64,000 bases of DNA, taken from positions 16,665 through 80,664 of the forward strand of contig NZ_VFTG01000023.1 in assembly GCF_006439355.1 (NCBI RefSeq). Direction: 5' to 3'. Both the position numbers and the translations under genes were made by a program. Positions 25,297-33,395 of the stretch are shown here, piece by piece (position 1 is the stretch's first letter; each line of letters begins with the position of its first letter). Source of the stretch: Mesorhizobium sp. B4-1-3. Its GTDB lineage: Bacteria; Pseudomonadota; Alphaproteobacteria; Rhizobiales; Rhizobiaceae. The notes beneath the pieces are model-generated. The model worked only from the letters and a program-made list of their open reading frames with translations, searched no databases and was not told the DNA's origin.

Positions 25297-26145
25297 ATGC
25301 GCATACCCCTGGCTATTGCTGCCGCTATCGCAGCGCTGACGCCGGCCTTCCCGGCCAGCGCAGAGAGCGAACGCGTCGTAACCATCGCCTCCGAAGGCGC
25401 CTCGCCGCCCTGGGACGGAACAGACGACAAGGGCGAGCTCTATGGCTACGACATCGATGTCGGCCGAGAGCTTTGCCGCCGCATCGCGATCAAATGCACG
25501 TTCGTGCCGCAGGACTGGGACGGGATCATCCCGGCGCTGCTGGTGGGCAAGTTCGACGTCATCATGTCGGGCATGGCGATCACCGAGAAGCGCAAGCAGT
25601 CGATCGCCTTCTCCGTCCCCTACGCCAGCGGCTTCAACCAGTTCGTGGTGCGCAAGGAGCTCGGTCTCGATCCCGGCGACACCGGTCAGAAGATCAATCT
25701 GTCGATCATCGGGGACAAGGAGAAGGCTGCGATCGAACGCCTGCGCTCGACGCTCGGGGGAAAGGCGATCGCGGTGCTGCGCTCGTCGAATTCGGAAGCG
25801 GTGGTGAAGCAGCTCATGGGCGATGTCGTGACGATCCGCAGCTATGACAGCCTGGACAATATGAAGCTCGACCTTGCAGCCGGCCGGGTCGACGGCGGCC
25901 TTGCCGACTATTTCACGTGGCGGGATTTCCTGGAGACGCCGTCAGGTTCGGGGGCAGCGTTCTTCGGCCCCGAACTGAAGGGCGGCCTGTGGGGACCTGG
26001 CGTCGGCGCCGGCATGCGCAAGGACGACACCGAGCTGCTCACCAAGTTCAACGAGGCGATAGAGGCCGCGACGAAGGACGGGACGATCAAGGCGCTCAGC
26101 CTGAAATGGTTCAAGACCGACATCTCGCCGGCGGCCTCGAACTGA
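25297..26145 (+). CDS. Amino-acid ABC transporter substrate-binding protein
   Basis: 282 aa. The signal peptide MRIPLAIAAAIAALTPAFPA ends near ASA; the mature part is a family 3 solute-binding protein (ASEGASPPWDGTDDKGELYG, CTFVPQDWDGIIPALLVGKF, SGMAITEKRKQSIAF, GRVDGGLADYF). These bind amino acids, opines or related cations in the periplasm. A ribosome site AGAGG precedes the ATG. It is followed 75 bases later by a CapA-like gene. Confidence 0.94.
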   Translation: MRIPLAIAAAIAALTPAFPASAESERVVTIASEGASPPWDGTDDKGELYGYDIDVGRELCRRIAIKCTFVPQDWDGIIPALLVGKFDVIMSGMAITEKRKQSIAFSVPYASGFNQFVVRKELGLDPGDTGQKINLSIIGDKEKAAIERLRSTLGGKAIAVLRSSNSEAVVKQLMGDVVTIRSYDSLDNMKLDLAAGRVDGGLADYFTWRDFLETPSGSGAAFFGPELKGGLWGPGVGAGMRKDDTELLTKFNEAIEAATKDGTIKALSLKWFKTDISPAASN

Positions 26146-26220
26146 GCCTGCGCCGAACCCACACCCGACGCGGCGCCGGCTTCTAACCCGGCCCGCCCTC
26201 CCCTCCTTGAAGGTAAATTC

Positions 26221-27474
26221 ATGAAAGACCAGTTCTGCGCCGTCTTGACCGGCCAATCCCTGATCACGCGTGACGTCCGCGATGTCAAAGACGAGTGCTT
26301 CGCAGCCGTCATCGACTTCCTGCGCCAGGGCGATGTCGTGTTCACCAATTTCGAGTCGACCATCCTCGGCAATCATGGCGGCTGGGCGACCAAGGGCAGG
26401 TATTTCGGCTATTCCAGGGCCGAGGTGCTCGATACATTGCAGGCGTTAGGCTTCAACGCGCTCGCGCTTGCCAACAACCACGCCTTCGATCTCGGCGCCG
26501 GCGGGATTCTCTCGACGCTTGAAGAAGTGGACCGCCGCGGCTTCCTTCATGCCGGCATCGGCACCGACGGGACCAGCGCCCGCAAGCCAGGCCGCCAGCA
26601 TCTCGGCGGGCGAGAGGTCGCGCTTCTTGCGCTCGATGCGGGGCCCGGCCCCGCAAGCATGTATGCCGAAGACCGCACCGCGTTCCGCCCTGCCCGCCCA
26701 GGCGTGAACCGACTCAAAACCGTGCGCAAGATCGGGGTGCCGGACGGGCATCTGCGCAGGCTGGCAAGGCTCGGCGAACATCTGCAGTGCTCGGCCTTCG
26801 AGCTCACCAACTACGCGCAGCCGGAGGATCCGCTGGAGGTGACGGCTGGCAAGGAGATCAATTTTTACGGCACCGTGTTCACGCAAGCCGCCGACTTCGG
26901 CCGGCTGATCGAGATCGATCCGGAGAGTGCGGACGCCCATTTGTCAGCGATCCGGCGAGCGGCAGCGCAGGGCGATTTCGTGATCGCCTACCTGCATCAC
27001 CATCATTGGGAGCCAAGCTGGCAGGACGTGCCGCGCTGGGTGCGAAACTTCGCCCGGACCTGCATCGATGCCGGCGCCAGCCTCTTCGTCAGCCACGGCG
27101 CTCCGGTTCTCCAGGCGATGGAAATCTACAACGGCTCGGCGATCTTCTACGGGTTGGGCAACTTCCTCTTCCACGTCCACGCCGACGAAACCGAGTGGGA
27201 TCCGCCGGAAGTCTGGCAAAGCATCGTCGCCGCCTGCCGCTATGATGCGGGCAACAGCCTCACGGAGATAGATCTTCTGCCCGTCACGATCGGCGCAGAG
27301 CCTCAGTCTCCCGGATCGGCGATAGGCAGCCTGGTGCCAGTCGCTGCCATGGGTGGCACAGCTCGGGAAATCCTCGAGGGATTCGCCAGGCGCTCGCGTG
27401 CATTCGGCGTCGAGATCGACATACACTCGGCCCGCGGCCGCATCGAAATCCCTGCCGCCAGAAAATTCGCCTGA
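26221..27474 (+). CDS. CapA-family metallophosphatase-like protein
   Basis: 417 aa, the normal length of PGA_cap/CapA proteins. Metal-binding motifs are visible: VVFTNFESTILG, ALANNHAFDLG, FVIAYLHHHHWEPSW and LFVSHGAPVL. Bacillus CapA helps export poly-gamma-glutamate, but most homologues in proteobacteria are uncharacterised calcineurin-like phosphoesterases. No signal peptide is evident, so it is probably cytoplasmic. Being directly downstream of an amino-acid importer suggests that it processes the imported compound; this is inference. Confidence 0.88.
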   Translation: MKDQFCAVLTGQSLITRDVRDVKDECFAAVIDFLRQGDVVFTNFESTILGNHGGWATKGRYFGYSRAEVLDTLQALGFNALALANNHAFDLGAGGILSTLEEVDRRGFLHAGIGTDGTSARKPGRQHLGGREVALLALDAGPGPASMYAEDRTAFRPARPGVNRLKTVRKIGVPDGHLRRLARLGEHLQCSAFELTNYAQPEDPLEVTAGKEINFYGTVFTQAADFGRLIEIDPESADAHLSAIRRAAAQGDFVIAYLHHHHWEPSWQDVPRWVRNFARTCIDAGASLFVSHGAPVLQAMEIYNGSAIFYGLGNFLFHVHADETEWDPPEVWQSIVAACRYDAGNSLTEIDLLPVTIGAEPQSPGSAIGSLVPVAAMGGTAREILEGFARRSRAFGVEIDIHSARGRIEIPAARKFA

Positions 27475-27489
27475 CAGCGCCAGCCGGCG

Positions 27490-28077
27490 TCACGACATCC
27501 GGCGATCGGCTGACGAAGTCTTGCCCGCCGCCTCGTCATCGCCCTCCTTATCGGGCAACGCCAACTCCTCCCCCAGCGCCGCGATCAGCGAAGCGACGCG
27601 GCCGCGAACGCGCGGTGGAAGGTTCATCAGCCCCTCGATCAGGTGTCTCCCCTCGGCACTGGCGATGAACTCCAGGCGCTCATCGACAGGCAAGGGCCGC
27701 GCCCGATCGCGGCTCTCGTCATTTCCGGCCAGGCCTTCGAAGAAGCGGCTGACGGGAACGCCGAGCGAGATGGCGATCTCGTAGAGCATCGAGGCACTGA
27801 CGCGATTGCGCGCATTCTCGTATTTCTGGAGCTGCTGGAAACTGATGCCGATCGCCCGTGCGAGCTGGCCCTGCGAGACGTCGGACTGGACGCGGACCGT
27901 CGCAATCTGCCTGCCGACATGCCGATCGGCGGGATGAGGGTCGTTCTCGGCTGCGGACCTTCGCGTTGTCCGAAGCAGGACGGGACGTTGCGGTTTCAAC
28001 AATGCCTTGCGACGCTCCAAACTGTTCCGCCGAGAAGACGTCTGCCGCGATTCGCGCAGAAGTCTCGCTCTCGGCAA
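27490..28077 (-). CDS. Xre-family regulator with C-terminal extension
   Basis: 195 aa as drawn; the true start may be a TTG nearer residue 26 because the first 50 residues are Arg-rich and not family-like. The HTH (VGRQIATVRVQSDVSQGQLA, ISFQQLQKYENARNRVSASM) matches the rhizobial Xre type that reads QQVQKYE. The C-terminal part is acidic. It lies 15 bases from the convergent capA end and faces a second HTH gene at 28169. Confidence 0.8.
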   Translation of the reverse strand: MPRARLLRESRQTSSRRNSLERRKALLKPQRPVLLRTTRRSAAENDPHPADRHVGRQIATVRVQSDVSQGQLARAIGISFQQLQKYENARNRVSASMLYEIAISLGVPVSRFFEGLAGNDESRDRARPLPVDERLEFIASAEGRHLIEGLMNLPPRVRGRVASLIAALGEELALPDKEGDDEAAGKTSSADRRMS

Positions 28078-28168
28078 TCAGCAAATCAGACAGCCACATA
28101 ATACACCTTATGAGGCCTAAAATAACCCTATAGGTGGCAAAGACCCTGCCCCTGCCGTTTGTGGACGC

Positions 28169-28405
28169 ATGGTCAGTCCACGACAGATTCGAGCCGCGCG
28201 GGCTTTGCTCGGTTGGTCGCAGCAGGAGCTTGCCGACAAGGCGATCGTCTCGCTCAACGCGCTGGCTCGTCTGGAGAACGGCAAGGTCGATTCCCGGGTC
28301 AGCACGATGCAGGCCATCGAAGCAGCCCTGACCAGGGCCGGCGTCGAGTTCTTGCCCGTTGGACAAAAGGGCGAGGGTGTTCGCCTCCTCGATCCTCAGG
28401 CTTGA
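28169..28405 (+). CDS. Small Xre-family HTH protein
   Basis: 78 aa (MVSPRQIRAARALLGWSQQE, then a Xre recognition helix SLNALARLENGKVDSRVSTM). The short form with the ending ALTRAGVEFLPVG is common in Mesorhizobium accessory DNA. It overlaps the end of the convergent gene at 28396 by ten bases. Target unknown. Confidence 0.87.
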   Translation: MVSPRQIRAARALLGWSQQELADKAIVSLNALARLENGKVDSRVSTMQAIEAALTRAGVEFLPVGQKGEGVRLLDPQA

Positions 28406-28959
28406 GTGCCCAGCCCCATCTGCTGGTCGATCCTGACGATATCCTCCAATACCGAGCGGATCTGCGGCCATGGAAACTCGGGATCGTCCTGTGAAGGCTG
28501 CCCTTCCCTCAGGATCGCATCGAGCTTGGCCGCCACTTCGGGAAGGGACTTGGCCGGGGTCCTGGAGAGCATCTCGAGCAAATCCGCAGCACGGCCCGCC
28601 GCCTCGCGCTCAGCCTGCAACGTCGCCGAGTATCCAATTTCGCAATCGGCAGTATCCCAGCGAGCCTGACAAGCCGCCTTCTCGCCATCAGACGACTGAA
28701 CGCTCGCGCAAGGAAGTCCAACCGTTTCGATCAGTTTGCGCTCCAGGCACTGCTGCTGACGGCAAAGTCTCTGAGCCTCCTCATAAGCATCCTGCCATTT
28801 CCACCATAGGGCTTCCGCAGGCCCGGTCTGCTGGCGTCTATTCGGATCTCTGCCGGCAAAGGAATTTCGGATTGATCTCGCAATTGCACTTGCCATGCCG
28901 ACAACAGCTCTCCTGTGGGTGACGAGAGGCAAAGTCGTGGTATTGTCGGAATCAGCCAT
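28396..28959 (-). CDS. Hypothetical 187-aa protein
   Basis: 187 aa, start MADSDNTTTLPLVTHRRAVV. The middle is helical, Cys- and Gln-rich (EEAQRLCRQQQCLERKLIE), and the end acidic. Proteins like this recur in rhizobial accessory DNA without function. It ends convergent with the Xre gene; its start lies 35 bases from a large inverted repeat shared with the divergent RHH gene. Confidence 0.65.
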   Translation of the reverse strand: MADSDNTTTLPLVTHRRAVVGMASAIARSIRNSFAGRDPNRRQQTGPAEALWWKWQDAYEEAQRLCRQQQCLERKLIETVGLPCASVQSSDGEKAACQARWDTADCEIGYSATLQAEREAAGRAADLLEMLSRTPAKSLPEVAAKLDAILREGQPSQDDPEFPWPQIRSVLEDIVRIDQQMGLGTQA

Positions 28960-28993
28960 GATCCGAGCTCCAGACAGCTTGGGTTGTGGTTAG

Positions 28994-29025
28994 GCCGAAC
29001 GATGTGTTGGAGCACATCGTTCGGC
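28994..29025. repeat. Perfect 13-bp inverted repeat
   Basis: GCCGAACGATGTG and CACATCGTTCGGC flank a six-base loop (TTGGAG). It lies between divergent genes, has no following T-run, and so is more likely an operator or structured leader than a terminator. Confidence 0.7.
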
Positions 29026-29049
29026 TGCGCAGAGGCAACCACGGATTAC

Positions 29050-29073
29050 GTACATACCGTACATTACGGACAT
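29050..29073 (+). promoter_or_regulatory. Three tandem 9-bp repeats (GTACAT-like), probable RHH operator
   Basis: GTACAT-acc-GTACAT-tac-GGACAT recurs with exact 9-bp spacing. Arrays of short half-sites at regular spacing are typical binding sites of ribbon-helix-helix repressors, and one is encoded immediately downstream. Confidence 0.55.
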
Positions 29074-29078
29074 CGCCC

Positions 29079-29246
29079 TTGTCAAATACTCCGGAACCGG
29101 TCGAGACTAAAACCGAACGCTTCGAGTTGCGGCTCTCGACCGACTTGCTCAGTCGCATTGACGAATGGCGTCGCGCTCAACCAGATCTCCCCAGCAGATC
29201 TGAAGCGTTCCGGCGACTTGTGGAGGCTGGTCTAGCTGCAAAATAG
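29079..29246 (+). CDS. Ribbon-helix-helix (CopG/Arc-like) DNA-binding protein
   Basis: 55 aa from a TTG at 29079; a GTG at 28986 is also in frame but would place the inverted repeat and tandem operators inside the gene. The RHH fold is clear: ERFELRLSTDLLSRIDEWRR, then LPSRSEAFRRLVEAGL. Such proteins repress their own promoter and often serve as antitoxins. No toxin-like gene follows, so here it may be a free regulator of the island beyond. Confidence 0.75.
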   Translation: MSNTPEPVETKTERFELRLSTDLLSRIDEWRRAQPDLPSRSEAFRRLVEAGLAAK

Positions 29247-29664
29247 CCTGGCCACACACCGATGCTGGATGAAGGCGTCTCCGGACGATCGCGATCCACT
29301 CTGAGGAATCAATTTCCCGAGCGGCGATGCAGGCAGGCAAAGTTAACGCCCGCTGGTCGCCTAAACTGGCGGATGCTACTGTTAGCCCGGCCAGTTCCAG
29401 ACTGCCCTTTATGCGACTTTAGGCGCACAAATCATGAACAAAGGCTGCAATCGGGTTAAGCGGCTAGAACTCCTCCTGATCGACGAGTTCACATCGTGCT
29501 TGACATTAGGCTCACCCCCGCCCGTAATTGGTGTCTCGAACGCCAAGAACGGTCCAAATGGCCGGTTAACAAGCCCCCCGAGACAACGACCGTGCAAGGG
29601 ATAGCCATACAAATCTCTGCCGCCTTTGCTTCGGTACTACCTAGTTGACTGAGACAAATGCTTG
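29247..29664. other. Intergenic region at the left edge of the defence island
   Basis: About 420 bases with no supported gene. Short frames exist on both strands but none has a ribosome site or a recognisable domain. Base composition is lower in GC than the flanks. Confidence 0.4.
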
Positions 29665-29696
29665 TTGACAATGACTTGGCGTAGATTCCTTATATA
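29665..29696 (+). promoter_or_regulatory. Promoter of the ABC-3C operon
   Basis: TTGACA at 29665-29670 and TATATA at 29691-29696 (or TTATAT one base earlier, spacing 19). Transcription should start at about 29702-29704, that is, at the GTG start codons of the first gene, predicting a leaderless message. Confidence 0.6.
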
Positions 29697-29699
29697 AAC

Positions 29700-30848
29700 G
29701 TGGTGGGCGACTCAGAAACCTTGACTGCGGATCACGACGCTGCCGCGCCGTCGGAGGACGGCGCGGCAGCGGATTTTGTCGAGACAGAGCCAGCCCCGCC
29801 TAGCCTTACGATGCTCTCACCAACGCAGGTGCAGAGCGGGCCACCTATCGAACCTTTGGTCCGCATCGTCACCTACGATCCGGCGCAGTGGGAGACCTTC
29901 ATCGAAGAGTGGGTCTCGTCTCTCAAGACGAAGTATCACAAGGTACTGCGTTACACCGGCGCGAACGATCGCGGTATCGATGTCGCAGGCTTCGCTGACA
30001 AGAACTATTTGCAAGGGGTTTGGGACAATTACCAGTGCAAGCACTACCGCGACGCCATCACGCCAGGTACCGCATGGCCAGAAATCGGCAAGATGCTCTG
30101 GCACTCGTTTAACGGTGAATTTGTTCCGCCCCGCGCCTACTACTTCGTCGCCCCGCGCGGGACCGGGACTACGCTCACGCAGTTCCTCACTAATGCGCCG
30201 GCGTTGAAGGCGGCACTAACCGAGGCTTGGCCCAAGGCCGTCGCCGACAAAATCACCGCCACGCAGTCTGTAAAGCTCGAAGGCAAGTTCGCGGAATATG
30301 TCGGCGCTTTCGACTTCTCGATATTTCAGCCGATGTCACCCCGCGAAGTGATCGAGCAACATCGCGCCACGCCCTATTTCATCGCTCGCTTCGGCGGCGG
30401 CTTGCCGCCCCGCCCCGTCGTAGGTGCACCTCCAACAGACCTGGGGGAACATGAGAGCGTCTATGTCGCCCGTCTTCTCGCCGCCTACGCCGATCATACC
30501 AAAACGAATGTTCCCGATCTTGCCGCGCTGAAGGCGTGGAAACCGCTCGAAGATCATTTCAAGCGGCAGCGCGAGTGCTTCTACCATGCCGAAGCTTTGC
30601 GCGTTTTTGTTCGGGACAAGGTGGAACCCGGCACCTTCGAGGGGTTGCAGGAAGAAATCTACCATGGTGTAGCGGACACCGCCGATAGTGACCATGCTGA
30701 CGGGTTTGAGCGAGTTAAGGCTGTAACACAGGCGGCGCAGGACGTTCCGCTCGACGCCCACCCACTGGGTGCGAGCGCACTTGTGAAAGACAAGCGAGGC
30801 ATTTGCCATCAGCTCGCTAATGAAGACCGACTCAAATGGACGAAATAG
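29700..30848 (+). CDS. ABC-3C component with Mrr-like nuclease domain
   Basis: 382 aa from GTG (29700 or 29703). After a 45-residue acidic leader comes a restriction-endonuclease-like domain: YTGANDRGIDVAGFADKNYL, then DNYQCKHYRDAI, giving the Asp and QxK of Mrr-type nucleases. The C-terminal half (FIARFGGGLPPRPVV, then VYVARLLAAYADHT) resembles the conserved C-terminal domain shared by ABC-three-component (ABC-3C) conflict systems. It is predicted to be the DNA-cutting effector, regulated by the middle component and ATPase encoded next. It overlaps the next gene by 13 bases. Confidence 0.8.
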   Translation: MVGDSETLTADHDAAAPSEDGAAADFVETEPAPPSLTMLSPTQVQSGPPIEPLVRIVTYDPAQWETFIEEWVSSLKTKYHKVLRYTGANDRGIDVAGFADKNYLQGVWDNYQCKHYRDAITPGTAWPEIGKMLWHSFNGEFVPPRAYYFVAPRGTGTTLTQFLTNAPALKAALTEAWPKAVADKITATQSVKLEGKFAEYVGAFDFSIFQPMSPREVIEQHRATPYFIARFGGGLPPRPVVGAPPTDLGEHESVYVARLLAAYADHTKTNVPDLAALKAWKPLEDHFKRQRECFYHAEALRVFVRDKVEPGTFEGLQEEIYHGVADTADSDHADGFERVKAVTQAAQDVPLDAHPLGASALVKDKRGICHQLANEDRLKWTK

Positions 30849-31339
30849 CCCGCGACCAGTTTTCGTTGACGTTCAACGGCCCGCTCGAGGCTGGCGTTCG
30901 CGCGGTCGCTGTGTTGGGCGCAGCCTTTCCGCGCGCCTATGACATTCAGCGGCTCACGGCGTTCGACTATCTGCTGGTGCGAACGCATCAATTAGGCGGA
31001 CCCGACGACCTGCATCCAGGGACGCCGATCCAGACGCCGGCAACTGAAGTCCGACGCCGGGTGGTTCAGGACGCCCTGCATCTGATGATGACGCGCGATC
31101 TGGTCACGCGGGTCGTCAACGAAAAGGGGATCTCTTATCGGGCAGGTGAGGGTGCCGCGATGTTTCTCGATTCATTGCGTACGCCCTATATCGCAGCGTT
31201 GAAGGACCGGGCTGACTGGCTCGTCTACCATCTTGCGGATTACACAGACTTTGCGCTCGATGCGTTGATGCGCAAATTCTTCGACACTTGGGTTGTAGAG
31301 TTCCAGAACGTCGAACGCAGCCTCGGTGCAAGCGCATGA
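30836..31339 (+). CDS. ABC-3C middle component
   Basis: 167 aa. The segments AYDIQRLTAFDYLLVRTHQL, GGPDDLHPGTPIQTPATEVR and GEGAAMFLDSLRTPYIAAL match the small middle component of ABC-3C systems, a winged-helix-like adaptor between the effector and the Rad50-like ATPase. It overlaps the effector gene by 13 bases and the ATPase gene by four (ATGA), so the three are translated as a unit. Confidence 0.82.
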   Translation: MDEIARDQFSLTFNGPLEAGVRAVAVLGAAFPRAYDIQRLTAFDYLLVRTHQLGGPDDLHPGTPIQTPATEVRRRVVQDALHLMMTRDLVTRVVNEKGISYRAGEGAAMFLDSLRTPYIAALKDRADWLVYHLADYTDFALDALMRKFFDTWVVEFQNVERSLGASA

Positions 31340-33198
31340 AAAAAGGTCTGCGCCTGCGGCATCTCAGTTTTCACGGACCGACGCGAGAACTGGCTACTAT
31401 TCCGTTCCGTCCGGGACTCAACGTCATCCATGGCGCTTCGAACACCGGAAAGTCCTTCATCGTCGATGCCATCGATTTCATGCTCGGCGGCAAAGGGCCG
31501 CTTCGCGATATTCCGGAGCGGGTGGGTTACGACCTGATACTGCTCGCGATGGACACGCTGGAAGGGGATCAGTTCACGCTGGTTCGAAGTACCGAAGGCG
31601 GCGCGTTTCGTCTCTTCGAAGGCCTCTATTCCGAGAAGCTCCCCGTGGGTGAAGGCACGCCGCTTGCCGATGTCCATAGCGACCGGAACGAGGAAAACCT
31701 TTCGGCCTACCTGCTGGCAAAGCTCGACCTCGCCCATAAGCGAGTGAGACGGAACAAGCGCGGCGACACCAACAGCCTCAGCTTCCGTAATCTTGCGCGC
31801 CTGGTGATCATCAACGAGGAAGAGATCATCCAGCAGCGCTCGCCGCTGTCCGATGGCAACTACACGGCAGACACGACGAACACCTCCGTCTTCAAGCTGC
31901 TGCTAACGGGCGTCGACGATTCTGCACTCGCGACCGCGCAGCCGCGCACCCCCGAAGAACAAAGTCGCAGCGCCCAGCTCGACCTGCTTGATCAATTGAT
32001 AGAAAGTCACCGCCGCCAGGTCAAAGAACTGGCCGGACCGCCGGACGAGCTGGAAGGCCAGCGCGAGCGGCTTGGCGAGTCCATGCGATCTCAGGGCGAG
32101 CTTCTTGCCGTCTCCGAAACAGAATTCAAGGACGCCGCCGCGCGCCGCAGGGACATCGCGCGTCGCGTCGAAGACGGAAGAGACCGGCTGACAGAGATCA
32201 CCGCGCTGCTGGAGCGCTTCACATTGCTCGACGCGCACTACCGTTCCGATACGGAAAGGCTTCGCGGCATCGAAGAAGCAGGCAGCCTTTTCGGTGCTCT
32301 CGGTGCCGGCATCTGTCCGTTCTGCGGCTCGGCGCCCGAACATCATCGCAAGGCCGAATGCGATTTTGATGTGGACAAGGCAGTTGTCGCCGCACAGTCC
32401 GAGATACGCAAGATCGAAGTGCGTCAACGCGAATTGACGCAGACGATCGCAACATTGCGCAAGGAAGCCGTGAGCTTCGAGCGCCGGCTTCCGGTGCTCG
32501 AAGAGCAGCTTGCAACCGTATCCGGCGAGATCGACCGGGTAGTCGCGCCCAATTTGCGTCAGCTTAGAACCGCCTATAGACAATTGGCGGACAAGGATGG
32601 CGAGGTCCGCGAGGCGCTCGCGATTTATCGCGGCCTATCGGATCTTGAACAGCGCAAGGCCGCCCTAGAACGGGAGGGCGAAGCATCCGTCGATAGTGGA
32701 AACAGCCTCGCTGACGTCGACTTGCCGAGCACGACGGCGGACAAATTTGCCGGTGTAGTGCTCTCCACCCTAGTGGCTTGGCATTTCCCCGAGATCGACC
32801 GCGTTCACTTCGAAGCGAAGACGCGGGACCTTGTTATCAACGGCAAGAACCGGACCTCTTTCGGAAAGGGCCTTCGTGCCATCACGCAGGCGGCTTTCAC
32901 GGTCAGCCTTCTCCAATATTGCCGGCAATTTGAAACTCCGCATCCAGGTTTCGTCGTCCTTGACTCCCCGCTGCTTTCCTACCGTGAGCCGGAAGGAGAC
33001 GGCGACGATCTTAGCGGTACTGATCTGAACTCGCATTTTTTCAAGTTTCTTGCAGGCTTGCCGGAAGACAGGCAGGTCCTAGTCATCGAAAACACCGATC
33101 CTCCTGCCGATATTCGGGCATCGGAGCAAGCGGTCGAATTCACGAAGAAAGAAGGCCTTGGTCGCTACGGGTTCTTTCCGATCGTTCCCGCGCGGTAG
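31336..33198 (+). CDS. ABC-3C Rad50-like ATPase
   Basis: 620 aa from the ATG at 31336. Walker A is GASNTGKS (residues 33-40); the middle carries predicted coiled coil and a CPFCGS segment like one half of a zinc hook; the end has GFVVLDSPLLSY as Walker B and VLVIENTDPP. The arrangement is the SMC/Rad50-type ATPase of ABC-3C systems, thought to sense invading nucleic acid or protein complexes and unleash the effector. It is the last gene of the operon, followed by a 200-bp gap with an inverted repeat. Confidence 0.85.
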   Translation: MKKGLRLRHLSFHGPTRELATIPFRPGLNVIHGASNTGKSFIVDAIDFMLGGKGPLRDIPERVGYDLILLAMDTLEGDQFTLVRSTEGGAFRLFEGLYSEKLPVGEGTPLADVHSDRNEENLSAYLLAKLDLAHKRVRRNKRGDTNSLSFRNLARLVIINEEEIIQQRSPLSDGNYTADTTNTSVFKLLLTGVDDSALATAQPRTPEEQSRSAQLDLLDQLIESHRRQVKELAGPPDELEGQRERLGESMRSQGELLAVSETEFKDAAARRRDIARRVEDGRDRLTEITALLERFTLLDAHYRSDTERLRGIEEAGSLFGALGAGICPFCGSAPEHHRKAECDFDVDKAVVAAQSEIRKIEVRQRELTQTIATLRKEAVSFERRLPVLEEQLATVSGEIDRVVAPNLRQLRTAYRQLADKDGEVREALAIYRGLSDLEQRKAALEREGEASVDSGNSLADVDLPSTTADKFAGVVLSTLVAWHFPEIDRVHFEAKTRDLVINGKNRTSFGKGLRAITQAAFTVSLLQYCRQFETPHPGFVVLDSPLLSYREPEGDGDDLSGTDLNSHFFKFLAGLPEDRQVLVIENTDPPADIRASEQAVEFTKKEGLGRYGFFPIVPAR

Positions 33199-33258
33199 GC
33201 CTCATAGCCAACCCTGGTCGCCAGGCACCGGCACAACAATGCAGTAGCTGCCAACGGG

Positions 33259-33290
33259 CGATCTTGTAGATCACAAGCTTGGCAAGATCG
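33259..33290. repeat. 8-bp inverted repeat between convergent operons
   Basis: CGATCTTG and CAAGATCG are separated by 16 bases that contain CAAGCTTG, itself palindromic. It sits between two convergent transcripts and may end transcription in both directions, although no T-run follows. Confidence 0.4.
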
Positions 33291-33395
33291 GACCGTATTT
33301 CGGTGGTGGCTTTTAGCGCAGTGCTGGAATTTTGAACGTAGGATCAACCGCCAATTGTTGTAATGCCGAAAGCTGCCATCGACATGTCAGCAATG

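Noticed and set aside
29262..29459. A DEGVSGRS stretch resembling a serine recombinase motif
   Set aside because: Only eight residues match, with nothing resolvase-like after them and no catalytic domain; a chance resemblance.
33259..33290. Inverted repeat as a definite terminator
   Set aside because: The arms are perfect but the loop is long and no U-run follows, so it is listed only as a repeat.
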